DNA of 64,000 bases from an uncultured Halomonas sp. (GTDB taxonomy: Bacteria > Pseudomonadota > Gammaproteobacteria > Pseudomonadales > Halomonadaceae), in contig NZ_CANLFS010000004.1 in the NCBI RefSeq assembly GCF_947490095.1, positions 62,001-126,000 of the forward strand, read 5' to 3'. This document shows positions 16,214-26,235 of this stretch, piece by piece. Position 1 is the stretch's first letter. Each line of letters begins with the position of its first letter. The translations under genes and the position numbers were made by a program. A model generated the notes under the pieces. The model did not search any database. It was not told where the DNA came from and saw nothing but the letters and a program-made list of their open reading frames with translations.

Positions 16214-17591
16214 AGCACTCGATGGCGTTGAGGGCGAGGCCGCCGGTCGAGGTCTCCTTGTACTTGGCCTGCATATCGGCGCCGGTGTCGCGCATGGTGC
16301 GAATCACCTTGTCCAGGGAGATAAAGTGCTGGCCATCGCCGCGCAGCGCCATCTGGGCGGCGTTGATCGCCTTCACCGAGGCGATGGCATTGCGCTCGAT
16401 GCACGGCACCTGTACCAGGCCACCCACCGGGTCGCAGGTCAGCCCCAGATTATGCTCCAGGCCGATCTCGGCGGCGTTCTCCACCTGGTCGATGCTGCCG
16501 CCCATCACCTCGGTGAGGCCGGCGGCGGCCATGGCGCAGGCCGAGCCGACTTCGCCCTGGCAGCCCACCTCGGCCCCGGAGATGGAGGCGTTCTTCTTGC
16601 ACAGGATGCCGACGGCGGCGGCGGCGAGCAGGAAATCGACCACGTCACGCTCGCAGGCGCCCTTGCGGAACTGCATGTAGTAATGGAGCACCGCCGGGAT
16701 GATGCCCGCCGCACCATTCGTGGGCGCGGTGACCATGCGTCCCCCGGCGGCGTTTTCCTCGTTGACCGCCAGGGCATAGAGGTTGACCCAGTCCATGGCC
16801 GACATGGTCGTGGCGATCAGCGAGTCGTCGTCGCGATCCTCGAGCAGGCGCTGATGCAGCGAGTGCGCTCGGCGGCGGACGTTGAGTCCGCCCGGCAGCA
16901 CGCCTTCGGCCTCCAGCCCCTTGCTGACACAGGCCTTCATCGCCTGCCAGATCTCCCACAGCCCCTCACGGATCTCGGCTTCACTGCGCCAGGCCATCTC
17001 GTTCGCCAACATCAGCTCGCCGATGCGCAGGCCGCTGTCGCGACACATCTGCAGGAGCTCCTCGGCAGTCTGGAAGTCATAGGGGATCTGGGTGTGGTCG
17101 GTATCGAGCTGCCCCTCCTCCGCCTGGGCCTCGTCGATGACGAAGCCGCCGCCCACCGAGTAGTAGGTATTGCGGTAGAGCTCGCCGTCATCGCCATAGG
17201 CCAGCAGCCGCATGGCGTTGGGGTGCTGGGGCAGGCTCTCCTCGAGCAGGCGCATGTCGCGCGACCAGTCGAAGGCGACATCGTGGCGGCTGGCCAGGAG
17301 CAGGGTACCCGAGGCCTTCAGGGCCTCGATCCGCGGGGCGATGACGTCCGGGTCGATATGGTCGGGGCGCTCCCCCATCAGGCCCATGATCACCGCATGG
17401 TCGGTGCCATGACCGATGCCGGTAGCGGAGAGCGAGCCATAGAGCTCCACCTCGAGACGAGTCGTATGGGCAACCAACTCCCGGGCCTCGAGGTCGGCGA
17501 CGAAGTTGCAGGCGGCCTGCATCGGGCCCACGGTATGGGAACTGGACGGCCCGACGCCGACCTTGAAAAGATCGAAGACGCTGATTGGCAT
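16212..17591 (-). CDS. sdaA: L-serine ammonia-lyase (iron-sulfur type)
   Basis: 459-residue single-chain L-serine dehydratase, which deaminates serine to pyruvate plus ammonia in the cytoplasm. N-terminal beta-domain signature [21 protein letters not shown]-terminal catalytic domain with the Fe-S cysteine region [18 protein letters not shown] and [25 protein letters not shown] lies upstream of ATG 17591. It is the last gene of the minus-strand glyA-soxBDAG-cupin-purU-sdaA series and completes the route glycine to serine to pyruvate. Confidence 0.95.
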   Translation of the reverse strand: MPISVFDLFKVGVGPSSSHTVGPMQAACNFVADLEARELVAHTTRLEVELYGSLSATGIGHGTDHAVIMGLMGERPDHIDPDVIAPRIEALKASGTLLLASRHDVAFDWSRDMRLLEESLPQHPNAMRLLAYGDDGELYRNTYYSVGGGFVIDEAQAEEGQLDTDHTQIPYDFQTAEELLQMCRDSGLRIGELMLANEMAWRSEAEIREGLWEIWQAMKACVSKGLEAEGVLPGGLNVRRRAHSLHQRLLEDRDDDSLIATTMSAMDWVNLYALAVNEENAAGGRMVTAPTNGAAGIIPAVLHYYMQFRKGACERDVVDFLLAAAAVGILCKKNASISGAEVGCQGEVGSACAMAAAGLTEVMGGSIDQVENAAEIGLEHNLGLTCDPVGGLVQVPCIERNAIASVKAINAAQMALRGDGQHFISLDKVIRTMRDTGADMQAKYKETSTGGLALNAIEC

Positions 17592-17734
17592 GGCTGTAGT
17601 CCTTGCAGAATAATCGTTGTACGTCAGGGCTCACCGCCTCGGGGCAGCATCGATCGTGGCGGTTCCACTTCGTGCTGCCCCGGTGCCCTTGCTATGAAGG
17701 CCTGCAGTAAACTGACCGGTGACTGACCGTGTCG

Positions 17735-18601
17735 TTAGCGGCCGAAGACCACGGTGCGCCTGGCATGCAGGAAAGCACGACGCTCCACGTGCAGGGCCAC
17801 GGCGCGGGCCAGGGTGAGACATTCCACGTCGCGCCCCTTGGCCACCAGGTCTTCGGGATAGTCGGCATGGCTGACCGGCTCCACGCCCTGGGTGATGATC
17901 GGGCCTTCGTCGAGGTCATCGTTGATGTAGTGGGCGGTGGCGCCGACCAGCTTGACGCCCTTCTCATAGGCCTGGTGATAGGGCCTGGCGCCCTTGAAGC
18001 CCGGCAGCAACGAGTGATGGATGTTGATGGCACGGCCACTGAGCTTCTCGCACATCTCACTCGAGAGCACCTGCATGTAGCGAGCGAGGATCACCAGCTC
18101 CGCCCCCGTCTCCTCGACCACCTGCCACACCTGGGCCTCCTGTTCGGGCTTGGTGTCCGGCGTGATCGGGAAGTGGTGATAGGGAATGCCGTGCCACTCC
18201 GCCAGACTGGCCAGGTCCGGATGGTTGGAGACGATGGCACGAATATCGATGGGCAACTGGCCGATACGATAGCGGTAGAGCAGATCATTCAGGCAGTGAT
18301 CGGCCTTGGAGACCATGATTACCACCGGCATCCGCCGGTCCGGCGGTGTCAGCTCGAACGTCATGCCAAACTCGGCGGCACGCTCGGCAAAGCCGGTCTC
18401 GAAGCTTGCGGCCTCAAACCCTTCTGCCTCCGGCCTGAACTCCGTGCGGATAAAGAAGCGTCCGCTTAGCCGATCATCGAAGGAGTGCTGCTCGGTAATG
18501 TAGCAAGCATTCTCCTTGAGAAAGCGTGTGACCACGTCCACGGTGCCCAACCGACTCGGGCACTGCGCGGTCATGATCCAGTTATCTGAATGACGCCCCA
18601 T
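17735..18601 (-). CDS. purU: formyltetrahydrofolate deformylase
   Basis: 288-residue enzyme releasing formate and THF from 10-formyl-THF. It has an N-terminal ACT-like domain (about 8-85) and a formyltransferase-fold catalytic domain with NIHHSLLPGFKGARPYHQAY, GATAHYINDDLDEGPIITQ and their catalytic Asn/His/Asp region. AGGAG lies upstream of ATG 18601. In sarcosine-degrading operons this enzyme drains one-carbon units made by sarcosine oxidase. The formate would go to the Fds formate dehydrogenase at 51.4-57.5 kb. Confidence 0.95.
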   Translation of the reverse strand: MGRHSDNWIMTAQCPSRLGTVDVVTRFLKENACYITEQHSFDDRLSGRFFIRTEFRPEAEGFEAASFETGFAERAAEFGMTFELTPPDRRMPVVIMVSKADHCLNDLLYRYRIGQLPIDIRAIVSNHPDLASLAEWHGIPYHHFPITPDTKPEQEAQVWQVVEETGAELVILARYMQVLSSEMCEKLSGRAINIHHSLLPGFKGARPYHQAYEKGVKLVGATAHYINDDLDEGPIITQGVEPVSHADYPEDLVAKGRDVECLTLARAVALHVERRAFLHARRTVVFGR

Positions 18602-18623
18602 GAGCCTGACTCCTGTGATAGCG

Positions 18624-18658
18624 AAAAGCCGGGAGGGGGAAACATCCCGCCCCCCGGC
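18624..18658 (-). terminator. terminator between cupin gene and purU
   Basis: Stem GCCGGG/CCCGGC extended by G/C pairs past a bulged A, followed on the minus strand by TTTTCGC. It suggests partial termination before purU, which would then have its own promoter or be read through. Confidence 0.6.
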
Positions 18659-18735
18659 CTAACCCTGCAGAGTAATAAAGCGGCTGGCATCAATCGCCAA
18701 CACACCGCCCTATCAACGCAATACGAAAGATTGAT

Positions 18736-19080
18736 TCAGGCAAAAACAAAATACTTGCGTACCGTTTCAACCACTTCCCAGGTGCCTTTGAACCCCGGCT
18801 CGACGATAAAGATGTCACCCGCCTTCAGGTGAATCGGCTCGCCATTTTCCGGGGTGAGAATGCAGTACCCTTCACGGAAGTCACAGTATTCCCACTTGTC
18901 GTAGTTCACTGCCCACTTGCCCGGGGTACAGATCCAGGTGCCCATGGTCTTGGTCCCGTCCTCCGACGCGTAGGCGTTGAGGTTGACGGTATGAGGATCG
19001 CCGGAGAGCTTTTCCCAGGAGCTGGCATCCAGCAGCACGTCCGGCTGTGCGTCACGCAGTACCTTGATCTTGTCGGTCAT
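18736..19080 (-). CDS. cupin-domain protein (DUF861-like) in sarcosine operon
   Basis: 114-residue single-domain cupin of the EutQ/(S)-ureidoglycine-aminohydrolase-like DUF861 group. Seen: TMGTWICTPGKWAVNYDKWEYCDFREGYCILTPENG read in parts, the cupin turn HLKAGDIFIVEPGF and the C-terminal GTWEVVETVRKYFVF. Such small cupins often lack a full metal-binding histidine set, and few His are visible here. AAGGAAG precedes ATG 19080. It sits between soxG and purU, so a role in sarcosine or one-carbon metabolism is suggested by position, but no reaction can be assigned. Confidence 0.82.
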   Translation of the reverse strand: MTDKIKVLRDAQPDVLLDASSWEKLSGDPHTVNLNAYASEDGTKTMGTWICTPGKWAVNYDKWEYCDFREGYCILTPENGEPIHLKAGDIFIVEPGFKGTWEVVETVRKYFVFA

Positions 19081-19175
19081 TGTTCTTCCTTAAAACGATA
19101 TTGTTGATCTTGTTGCACATCACGGAGACATGCCCCTATGCCGCTCCTCGGCTCGTGATGCCGCATGCTCGCAGC

Positions 19176-19212
19176 GGCAGGCCTTCCTGCCCTCCTGCAG
19201 AACAGGCCTGCC
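19176..19212. promoter_or_regulatory. hairpin between soxG and the cupin gene
   Basis: Perfect 9-bp arms GGCAGGCCT/AGGCCTGCC around a 19-nt loop. No T-run, so an mRNA processing or partial-termination element is more likely than a strong terminator. Confidence 0.4.
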
Positions 19213-19254
19213 TGCACAACACACAGAGAAGCGGTCTTGCTCACCGCAAGACGC

Positions 19255-19917
19255 CTAACGCTGCACACCGATGCCATATTCGGCGCCGGCATCCAGGATC
19301 CAACGGTAGAGGTAGTCGGCGAAGCTTCTGCGCAGCACCAGCTCATAGCGATCCTCGGCGGGACGACGCAGGATCAGGCTGGACTTGGCGAACACCACGC
19401 TGACCGCCTTGCCCACCGGGAAGTTGCTCGGGTGGACGTCGTAGTTGGTCGACTTCATCAGCAGCTCGCGGGCCTTTTCCCCCTCCAGCGAGACCAGGGT
19501 CTGGCCGCCGCTGGCATCGACGATGGCGTAGTGGGCATCGCCCAGGGCGTCACGCAGGCGCTGCTCGACCTCGAACTCCTCGCCACCGGGCACGATCAGC
19601 AGCCATTCATCCGGCGATAACCACTGCACGCTGCGCTCGCCGCTTTCGTCCAGTGCCAGCCCCAGGGGCTGGCCAGGCAGGCTGATACCCAGCACCTTGC
19701 GCACGGCCTCATCGAGGACGATGGCGCCGCCGCGCAGGATCAAGTGGCCCAGGAAGGCCTTTTCCTCGAGTCGAACCCCGCTGGCGTGATTCACGGCCGG
19801 GGCCGGCGTGGAAACGCTGATCTGGTTGAATGCCACGGATAGCGGCGATTCCGAGGGAATCGCGGCCTCCGGATGCGTGTTGAAGGTCGCGACCTGGCCG
19901 TAAGTGATATCAGACAT
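19255..19917 (-). CDS. soxG: sarcosine oxidase gamma subunit
   Basis: 220-residue gamma subunit of heterotetrameric sarcosine oxidase, with a GcvT-like fold. Seen: VQWLSPDEWLLIVPG and YAIVDASGGQTLVSLEG in the middle, and the C-terminal LRRSFADYLYRWILDAGAEYG. I start it at ATG 19917 (MSDITYGQ) because GGGAGA precedes it and the start overlaps the soxA stop by 8 bp, as usual in soxBDAG operons; an upstream start at 19998 lies inside soxA. Confidence 0.93.
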   Translation of the reverse strand: MSDITYGQVATFNTHPEAAIPSESPLSVAFNQISVSTPAPAVNHASGVRLEEKAFLGHLILRGGAIVLDEAVRKVLGISLPGQPLGLALDESGERSVQWLSPDEWLLIVPGGEEFEVEQRLRDALGDAHYAIVDASGGQTLVSLEGEKARELLMKSTNYDVHPSNFPVGKAVSVVFAKSSLILRRPAEDRYELVLRRSFADYLYRWILDAGAEYGIGVQR

Positions 19918-22900
19918 GTTGACGCTCTCCCTTGGGATCGATGAATACAGGGCTGACAACTTCGACCTCATGGGCCTGCCCGTCCGGCATCGGCACATGG
20001 AGCGTCTCGCCCATGCGATCGCGACCGCCCTTGATCACCGCCAGTGCGAAGCCGCTTTTCAGGTTCGGGCTGTAATAGCTCGAGGTCACATGGCCCAGCA
20101 TGTCCATGGGAATGGGCTGGTCCTTGTCGACCACGATATGGGCGCCCTCTTCCAGCACCACCGTCGGGTCGACGGGCCTGAGCCCCACGAACTGCTTGCG
20201 GTCCTTGCGCGCCGTATCCGGGCGCGTCAGGGCACGCTTGCCGATCCACTGGAACGGCTTGTCGTAGCCGACCGCCCAGAACATGCCCAGATCCTCGGGG
20301 GTCACCGAGCCATCGGTATCCTGACCGGCGATGATCAGTCCCTTCTCGGCACGCAGCACGTGCATGGTCTCGGTACCGTAGGGCGTCAGGTCGTACTTCT
20401 TGCCGTGCTCGAACAGGGTCTTCCAGACATGCAGGGCGTAGTTGGCCTGGACGTTGATCTCGTAGGCCAGCTCTCCGGTGAAGGAGATGCGGAACACCCG
20501 CGCCGGAACATCGGCCACCTTGCCATTGCGCCAGTCCATGAACTTGAACTGCTCCTTGTCGAGATCGATATCGGTGATCTCGGACAGCAGCTTGCGCGCC
20601 TCGGGGCCGGTCACGGTCATGGTCGCCCAGTGGTCGGTAACCGAGGTGAAGTACACCTGCAGCTCCGGCCACTCGGTCTGGTGCCACAGCTCCAGCCACT
20701 CCATCACGCCGGCGGCGCCACCGGTGGTGGTGGTCATCAGGAAGTGGTTCTCGCCCAGGCAGCTGGTGGTACCGTCATCCATCAGCATGCCGTCGTCCTT
20801 GCACATCAGGCCGTAGCGCACCCGGCCCGGTGCCAGCTTGGCCCACTTGTTGGTGTAGACACGCCCCAGGAACTCCCGGGCATCCGGCCCCTGGATATCG
20901 ATCTTGCCCAGGGTGGAGGCGTCGAGGATGCCGACGCCGGTACGCACCGCCAGGCTCTCCCGGGCCACGGCTTCTGCCATCGTTTCGAGCTTGCCGTTGA
21001 CCTTGCGAGGAAAGTACCAGGGGCGCTTCCACTGGCCGACGTCCTCGAACTCGGCACCCTGCTCCACGTGCCACTGGTGCAGGGCGGTGTAGCGCTCGGG
21101 GTCGAACAGATCGCGGCAGTGACGACCGACAATGGCGCCGAAGGTGACCGGCGTATAGTTGGGCCGGAACACCGTGGTGCCCACCTCGGGGATCGACCTG
21201 CCCAGGCAGCGCGCGGCGATGGCCATGCCGTTGATATTGCCTAGCTTGCCCTGGTCGGTACCGAAGCCCAGGGCGGTATAGCGTTTGACGTGCTCGATGG
21301 ACTCGAAGCCCTCCCGGGTGGCCAGTTCGACGGCCGCGGCGGTGACGTCGTTCTGCATGTCGACGAACTGCTTGGGCGCACGCAGGGTCGGCTTCTCGTG
21401 GGGCACCTGGTAGAGGGCGCAGGCCTGACCTTCGCGGATGACATCGGCCCGAGGCGGTTCGATGGCGCTGGCGGACTTGCCCAGCGCGGCAAGCGCCTCG
21501 CTCGCCTTGCTCGCGCCGTCGGCCAGCCCCTCGGCCAGGTCGTGTACGCCCCGGGCGCTGCCGGCGGCGTGCACACCCTTCACCAGGCTGGGCACGAAGC
21601 CCAGGAGGGTGTCGTCCCAGGTGGGTCGCGCACCGGTGTGGGAGGCCAGGTGGATCACCGGGCTGTAGCCGCCGGAGCTGGCGATGGTGTCGCACTCCAG
21701 GACCTCGGCCTGACCGGTAACCCTGAAGGCCGCGGTATCGATGGCCGCCACGCGGGCGCCATCGACGCGCTTGTCGCCCTTGGCCTCGAGCACGGCCGAG
21801 CCTTCGATGATGCGAATGCCGCGGGCCCGGGCCTGCTCGACCAGCTCGCCGTCCGGCTGGCGACGCGCATCGACGATAGCCACCACCTCACGGCCGGCTT
21901 CATCCCAGTCCAGGGCGGCGCGATAGGCATGGTCGTTGCTGACGGACAGCACCAGCTTGTTACCCGGCACCACGCCGTAGCGACGGATATAGGTAGAGAC
22001 CGCGCCGGCCACCAGGTTACCCGGCACATCATTGTTGCCATAGACCAGCGGACGCTCATGGGCCCCCGTGGCCAGCAGCACCTGCCCCGCCCGCACCCGG
22101 TGCATGCGTGAGCGCGAAGACCGATAGCCATCGACCCGCGGGGCGGTTTCCCCAAGATGCTCGGTGCGCCGCTCGTGCAGGGTCACGAAATGATGGTCGT
22201 GATAGCCATTGGCCGTGGTGCGCGGCAGCAGGGTGACCTTGTCATTCTCGGCCAGCTCGTCGATCACTCGCTCGGCCCACTGGGCGGCGGGCTGGTCATC
22301 GAGCAGCTCACGGCTGGCAAGCAGCGAACCGCCCATCTCTTCCTGCTCGTCGCAGAGGATCACCCGCGCACCGGCCCGTGCGGCGGTAAGCGCGGCGGCC
22401 AGGCCGGCGGGGCCGGCACCCACCACCAGCAGATCGCAATGCTGGTTGAGATGATCATAGCTGTCGGGATCATTCTCCATCGGGCTGCGGCCCAGACCCG
22501 CGCCCTTGCGGATGACTTTCTCGTAGGTCATCCACATGGAGGCCGGGGCCATGAAGGTCTTGTAGTAGAAACCCGGCGGCATGAAGCGCCCGCCCAGCTT
22601 GCCGACCAGGCTCATGACATCACGCTGCACATTGGGCCAGCCGTTGGTGCTCTGTGCCGTGAGGCCCTCGAACAGCGCCTGCTGAGTGGCACGCACGTTG
22701 GGTACCTGGGCCGCCTCGGTACTGCCCAGCTGGACCAGCGCATTGGGTTCTTCGGCACCGGCGGCGACGATGCCGCGCGGGCGCGAATACTTGAAGCTGC
22801 GATTGACGACATCCACCCCGTTGGCCAGCAGTGCCGAAGCCAGAGTATCGCCGGCATGGCCCTGATAGCGCTTGCCGTTGAAGGTGAAATCCAGGGTCCG

Positions 22901-22957
22901 TGCGCGCTCGATGCGTCCACCCTGGCGAAGACGATTCGGCTGATTCGACTGGCTCAT
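19910..22957 (-). CDS. soxA: sarcosine oxidase alpha subunit
   Basis: 1015-residue alpha subunit. It has an N-terminal ferredoxin-like segment (residues 13-100, FNGKRYQGHAGDTLASALL), an NAD-binding domain with GAGPAG at 180-185, a central FAD/NAD-type region, and a C-terminal GcvT-like folate-binding domain (about 620-1000, AVRTGVGILDASTLGKIDIQGPDA in part). The tetramer oxidises sarcosine to glycine, passing the methyl group to THF and electrons to O2 to give H2O2. AAGGAG precedes the ATG, which overlaps the soxD stop by 4 bp. Confidence 0.96.
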   Translation of the reverse strand: MSQSNQPNRLRQGGRIERARTLDFTFNGKRYQGHAGDTLASALLANGVDVVNRSFKYSRPRGIVAAGAEEPNALVQLGSTEAAQVPNVRATQQALFEGLTAQSTNGWPNVQRDVMSLVGKLGGRFMPPGFYYKTFMAPASMWMTYEKVIRKGAGLGRSPMENDPDSYDHLNQHCDLLVVGAGPAGLAAALTAARAGARVILCDEQEEMGGSLLASRELLDDQPAAQWAERVIDELAENDKVTLLPRTTANGYHDHHFVTLHERRTEHLGETAPRVDGYRSSRSRMHRVRAGQVLLATGAHERPLVYGNNDVPGNLVAGAVSTYIRRYGVVPGNKLVLSVSNDHAYRAALDWDEAGREVVAIVDARRQPDGELVEQARARGIRIIEGSAVLEAKGDKRVDGARVAAIDTAAFRVTGQAEVLECDTIASSGGYSPVIHLASHTGARPTWDDTLLGFVPSLVKGVHAAGSARGVHDLAEGLADGASKASEALAALGKSASAIEPPRADVIREGQACALYQVPHEKPTLRAPKQFVDMQNDVTAAAVELATREGFESIEHVKRYTALGFGTDQGKLGNINGMAIAARCLGRSIPEVGTTVFRPNYTPVTFGAIVGRHCRDLFDPERYTALHQWHVEQGAEFEDVGQWKRPWYFPRKVNGKLETMAEAVARESLAVRTGVGILDASTLGKIDIQGPDAREFLGRVYTNKWAKLAPGRVRYGLMCKDDGMLMDDGTTSCLGENHFLMTTTTGGAAGVMEWLELWHQTEWPELQVYFTSVTDHWATMTVTGPEARKLLSEITDIDLDKEQFKFMDWRNGKVADVPARVFRISFTGELAYEINVQANYALHVWKTLFEHGKKYDLTPYGTETMHVLRAEKGLIIAGQDTDGSVTPEDLGMFWAVGYDKPFQWIGKRALTRPDTARKDRKQFVGLRPVDPTVVLEEGAHIVVDKDQPIPMDMLGHVTSSYYSPNLKSGFALAVIKGGRDRMGETLHVPMPDGQAHEVEVVSPVFIDPKGERQHV

Positions 22958-23328
22958 GCCTTGACTCCTTCCTGACCGGCGACCCTTCCCGCCTCGTCGA
23001 CGACGTTTACGGCGGCCCCATGTTCGGCTGGCTCGCCCTCGGGATGCTCGGCGCTGAAGCGAGGCTGCTCACCCATTCGATAGGTTTCGAGGATCGCGTA
23101 GCTCGCCGAGTTGCGTGTGATGTTGAAGAACTTGCGGCAGCCGATCGCGTGCACCCACAGCTCATGGTGGATACCCCGCGGGTTGTCACGGAAGAACAGG
23201 TAAGCACCCCACTCCTCGTCGCTGCAGGTCTCGGGGTCCTCGGGGCGGGCGATATGCGCCTGGCCCTTGGGGGCGAACTCCTCTTCGTCGCGGTATTCGT
23301 CGCAATAAGGGCAATGGATATAGAACAT
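22954..23328 (-). CDS. soxD: sarcosine oxidase delta subunit
   Basis: 124-residue zinc-binding delta subunit. The zinc ligands fit Cys6 and Cys9 in HCPYCDEYRDEEEF and His60 and Cys64 in WVHAIGCRKFF. The C-terminal tail after residue 95 is poorly conserved and rich in Glu and Ala. AGGAG precedes ATG 23328. It lies 12 bp after soxB and overlaps soxA (ATGA), the canonical soxBDAG order. Confidence 0.95.
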   Translation of the reverse strand: MFYIHCPYCDEYRDEEEFAPKGQAHIARPEDPETCSDEEWGAYLFFRDNPRGIHHELWVHAIGCRKFFNITRNSASYAILETYRMGEQPRFSAEHPEGEPAEHGAAVNVVDEAGRVAGQEGVKA

Positions 23329-23340
23329 GTTGATATCTCC

Positions 23341-24591
23341 TTAGTGCGCGACGCCGGCGGCGCCATGTTCGTCGACCAGGGCACCGGTGTTGAAGCGGTC
23401 GATGGAGAACGGCGCGGCGATTGGGTGCATCTCGCCCTTGGCGAGGCTCGCCGCAAAGACATGCCCGGAACCCGGCGTGGCCTTGAAGCCGCCGGTGCCC
23501 CAGCCGCAGTTGAAGAACAGGCCCTTGACCTTGGTCTTGGAGAGGATCGGACAGGCATCCGCACAGGTATCAACGATGCCGCCCCACTGACGGTTCATGC
23601 GCACCCGCGAGAAGATCGGGAACATCTCGACGATGGCCTGCAGGGTGTGCTCCACGGTGGTGTAACTACCGCGCTGGCCGTAGCCAAGATAGCCGTTGAT
23701 ACCGGCACCGATCACCAGGTCACCCTTGTCGGACTGGCTGATATAGCCGTGTACGTGGTTGGACATCACCACGGTGTCGAGCACCGGCTTGAGCGGCTCG
23801 GAGACCAGTGCCTGCAGCGGATGCGATTCCAGCGGCAACTTGAGACCAGCCATCTTGGCCACCACGCCGGAGTTACCCGCCGTGACACAGCCGATGGTCT
23901 TGGACTCGATATCGCCGCGGTTGGTATGCACGCCATACACCTGGCCATCACGAATCTTGAAACCGGTGACCTCGGTGTTCTGCAGGATATCCACTCCCAG
24001 GGCATCCGCGGCGCGGGCATAGCCCCAGGCCACCGCGTCATGGCGCGCGACACCGGCGGTCTTCTGCCAGGAGGCACCGAGGATCGGATAGCGAGCGCTC
24101 TTGGAGGTGTCGATGATCGGCACGATCTCCTTGATCTGATCGGCCAGTATCACTTCGCTATCAACGCCGTTGAGCCGGTTGGCATGCACCCGACGCTGGA
24201 TATCGCGCATATCCTGCAGGGTGTGCCCCAGGTTCATGACACCACGCTGGGAAAACATCACGTTGTAGTTGAGGTCCTGAGACAACCCCTTCCACAGGTC
24301 CAGCGAGTGGTCATAGAGGCGCGCCGACTCATCCCACAGGTAATTGGAGCGCACGATGGTGGTATTACGTGCGGTATTGCCGCCCCCTAGCCAGCCCTTC
24401 TCCAGCACCGCCACGTTGGTGATGCCGTGGTTCTTGGCCAGATAATAGGCGGTGGCCAGGCCATGGCCGCCGCCGCCAATGACGATGACGTCATAGCGCT
24501 TCTTGGGGGTGGGGTTGCGCCACTGGCGCTGCCAATTCTCGTGGTGGCTGAGCGCGTGCTTGGCCAACCCGAAGCCTGAATAGCGTTGCAT
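23341..24591 (-). CDS. soxB: sarcosine oxidase beta subunit
   Basis: 416-residue flavoprotein subunit that binds sarcosine and the flavins. FAD-binding motif [18 protein letters not shown] begins near residue 33; later [18 protein letters not shown] and [13 protein letters not shown] are typical of the family. Start taken as ATG 24591 ([14 protein letters not shown]), with AGGAGAG upstream; the longer reading frame upstream overlaps glyA and is compositionally wrong. It lies 38 bp downstream of glyA. Confidence 0.95.
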   Translation of the reverse strand: MQRYSGFGLAKHALSHHENWQRQWRNPTPKKRYDVIVIGGGGHGLATAYYLAKNHGITNVAVLEKGWLGGGNTARNTTIVRSNYLWDESARLYDHSLDLWKGLSQDLNYNVMFSQRGVMNLGHTLQDMRDIQRRVHANRLNGVDSEVILADQIKEIVPIIDTSKSARYPILGASWQKTAGVARHDAVAWGYARAADALGVDILQNTEVTGFKIRDGQVYGVHTNRGDIESKTIGCVTAGNSGVVAKMAGLKLPLESHPLQALVSEPLKPVLDTVVMSNHVHGYISQSDKGDLVIGAGINGYLGYGQRGSYTTVEHTLQAIVEMFPIFSRVRMNRQWGGIVDTCADACPILSKTKVKGLFFNCGWGTGGFKATPGSGHVFAASLAKGEMHPIAAPFSIDRFNTGALVDEHGAAGVAH

Positions 24592-24629
24592 GTCTCTCTC
24601 CTGGAATCGCTGCTGACGCGTAAGGGCGA

Positions 24630-25949
24630 TCAGACCGCTGACGCGGCGTCGGCCTGGGCGGAGGTCTGGTGATCCGTGGCGGCAGAGTCGCCATAGACCG
24701 GGTGGCGTCCGCAGAGCTTGGCCACCTTCTCGCGCACCTGGGTCTCCACGGACTCCGTCGCCTCCTGGTCGGCCAGCACGTCGAGGATGTCGCAGATCCA
24801 GCCCGCCAGTTCGGCGCACTCGGCCTCGTCGAAGCCACGGCTGGTCACCGCCGGGGTGCCGATACGCAGGCCAGAGGTAACGAAGGGGCTCTGGGGATCA
24901 TTGGGCACGGCGTTCTTGTTGACGGTGATATGGGCACGACCGAGCGCCGCGTCGGCGTCCTTGCCGGTCACGCCCTGCTTGATCAGCGAGACCAGGAAGA
25001 GATGGTCATCGGTGCCGCCGGAAACGACGTCATAGCCGCGCTCCAGGAACACGCCGGCCATGGCGCGGGCGTTATCGATGACACTTTGCTGGTACTGCAC
25101 GAAATCCTGGCTCATGGCCTCCCTGAAGGCCACCGCCTTGGCGGCGATGACATGCATCAGCGGGCCGCCCTGCTGGCCCGGGAAGACCGCGCCATTGAGC
25201 TTCTTGTAGAGATCCGCATCGCCGGCGGCGGAGAGGATCAGGCCACCCCGCGGGCCGCGCAGGGTCTTGTGGGTCGTGGTGGTGACCACATGGGCGTGGG
25301 GCACCGGGCTGGGGTAATGACCCGCGGCAACCAGGCCGGCCACGTGGGCCATGTCGACCATGAACCAGGCACCCACCTCGTCGGCGATGGCGCGGAAACG
25401 GCGCCAGTCGACGACGCGCGCATAGGCGGAGAAGCCGGCGATGATCAGCTTGGGCTTGTGGCTGCGCGCCAGACGCTCGACCTCCTCGTAGTCGATCTCG
25501 CCGGTCTCCGGGTTCAGGCCATACTGCACGGCATGGTAGTGCTTGCCCGAGAAGTTGGGCGCGGCACCGTGAGTCAGGTGGCCACCGTGGGCCAGGCTCA
25601 TGCCGAGGATGGTATCGCCCGGCTTGACCATCGCCATGAACGCCGCGGCATTGGCCTGGGCGCCGGAATGCGGCTGCACGTTGGCGTAGTCGGCACCGAA
25701 CAGGTCACAGGCCCGATCGATGGCCAGCTGTTCGACCACATCGACGTGCTCGCAGCCGCCGTAGTAGCGCTTGCCGGGATAGCCTTCGGCATACTTGTTG
25801 GTCAGCTGGGTGCCCTGGGCCTCCATCACGGCGCGGCTGGCATAGTTCTCGGAGGCGATCAGTTCGACATGGGCCTCCTGGCGAGACACCTCGTCGGCGA
25901 TGGCGGCGGCGATCTGGGAATCGAAGTTGGCGAGACTTACCTGGTTCAT
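24630..25949 (-). CDS. glyA: serine hydroxymethyltransferase
   Basis: 439-residue PLP enzyme interconverting glycine plus 5,10-methylene-THF and serine plus THF. Seen: [27 protein letters not shown] and the Schiff-base Lys in [16 protein letters not shown]. It is about 20 residues longer than housekeeping GlyA because of a C-terminal tail ([20 protein letters not shown]). AGGAG precedes ATG 25949. As first gene of the sox operon it is the catabolic copy, using both glycine and the methylene-THF made by SoxBDAG. Confidence 0.95.
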   Translation of the reverse strand: MNQVSLANFDSQIAAAIADEVSRQEAHVELIASENYASRAVMEAQGTQLTNKYAEGYPGKRYYGGCEHVDVVEQLAIDRACDLFGADYANVQPHSGAQANAAAFMAMVKPGDTILGMSLAHGGHLTHGAAPNFSGKHYHAVQYGLNPETGEIDYEEVERLARSHKPKLIIAGFSAYARVVDWRRFRAIADEVGAWFMVDMAHVAGLVAAGHYPSPVPHAHVVTTTTHKTLRGPRGGLILSAAGDADLYKKLNGAVFPGQQGGPLMHVIAAKAVAFREAMSQDFVQYQQSVIDNARAMAGVFLERGYDVVSGGTDDHLFLVSLIKQGVTGKDADAALGRAHITVNKNAVPNDPQSPFVTSGLRIGTPAVTSRGFDEAECAELAGWICDILDVLADQEATESVETQVREKVAKLCGRHPVYGDSAATDHQTSAQADAASAV

Positions 25950-26103
25950 GACTGGCTCCTGTTGTTATCGATGTCGGGCAGGATGTACCTCGAATCTATC
26001 GCCTACCCATCAAAAGGAAAAATTTGAAATCCTTATGCGTGGATAACCACCACGCAGCGCGTCCGGCATAGGATCTGATTAAAGACGACGACGAAGGAAA
26101 GAG

Positions 26104-26133
26104 ATTGAACAGATGCGACAAAATTCCTGAACG
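26104..26133. promoter_or_regulatory. 30-nt motif shared with nhaC promoter (glyA-sox copy)
   Basis: ATTGAACAGATGCGACA followed by AAATTCCTGAACG, 155-184 bp upstream of glyA. It matches the element at 29208-29237 at 25 of 30 positions. It is followed by two direct repeats GAACGCCGGGG (26129-26139 and 26157-26167). Likely an operator for a GlxA-family activator; inferred. Confidence 0.55.
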
Positions 26134-26235
26134 CCGGGGCCTGCCGGAGGCCATTCGAACGCCGGGGAAATCGTCGGATGCTGCGCGCCCTAGGCAAGCG
26201 GGAAAAGGCGTGAAACCTAAGGCGTGGCCACGGAC

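Noticed and set aside
19904..21244. 446-codon plus-strand ORF opposite soxA
   Set aside because: Antisense shadow caused by high G+C codon use; no motif.
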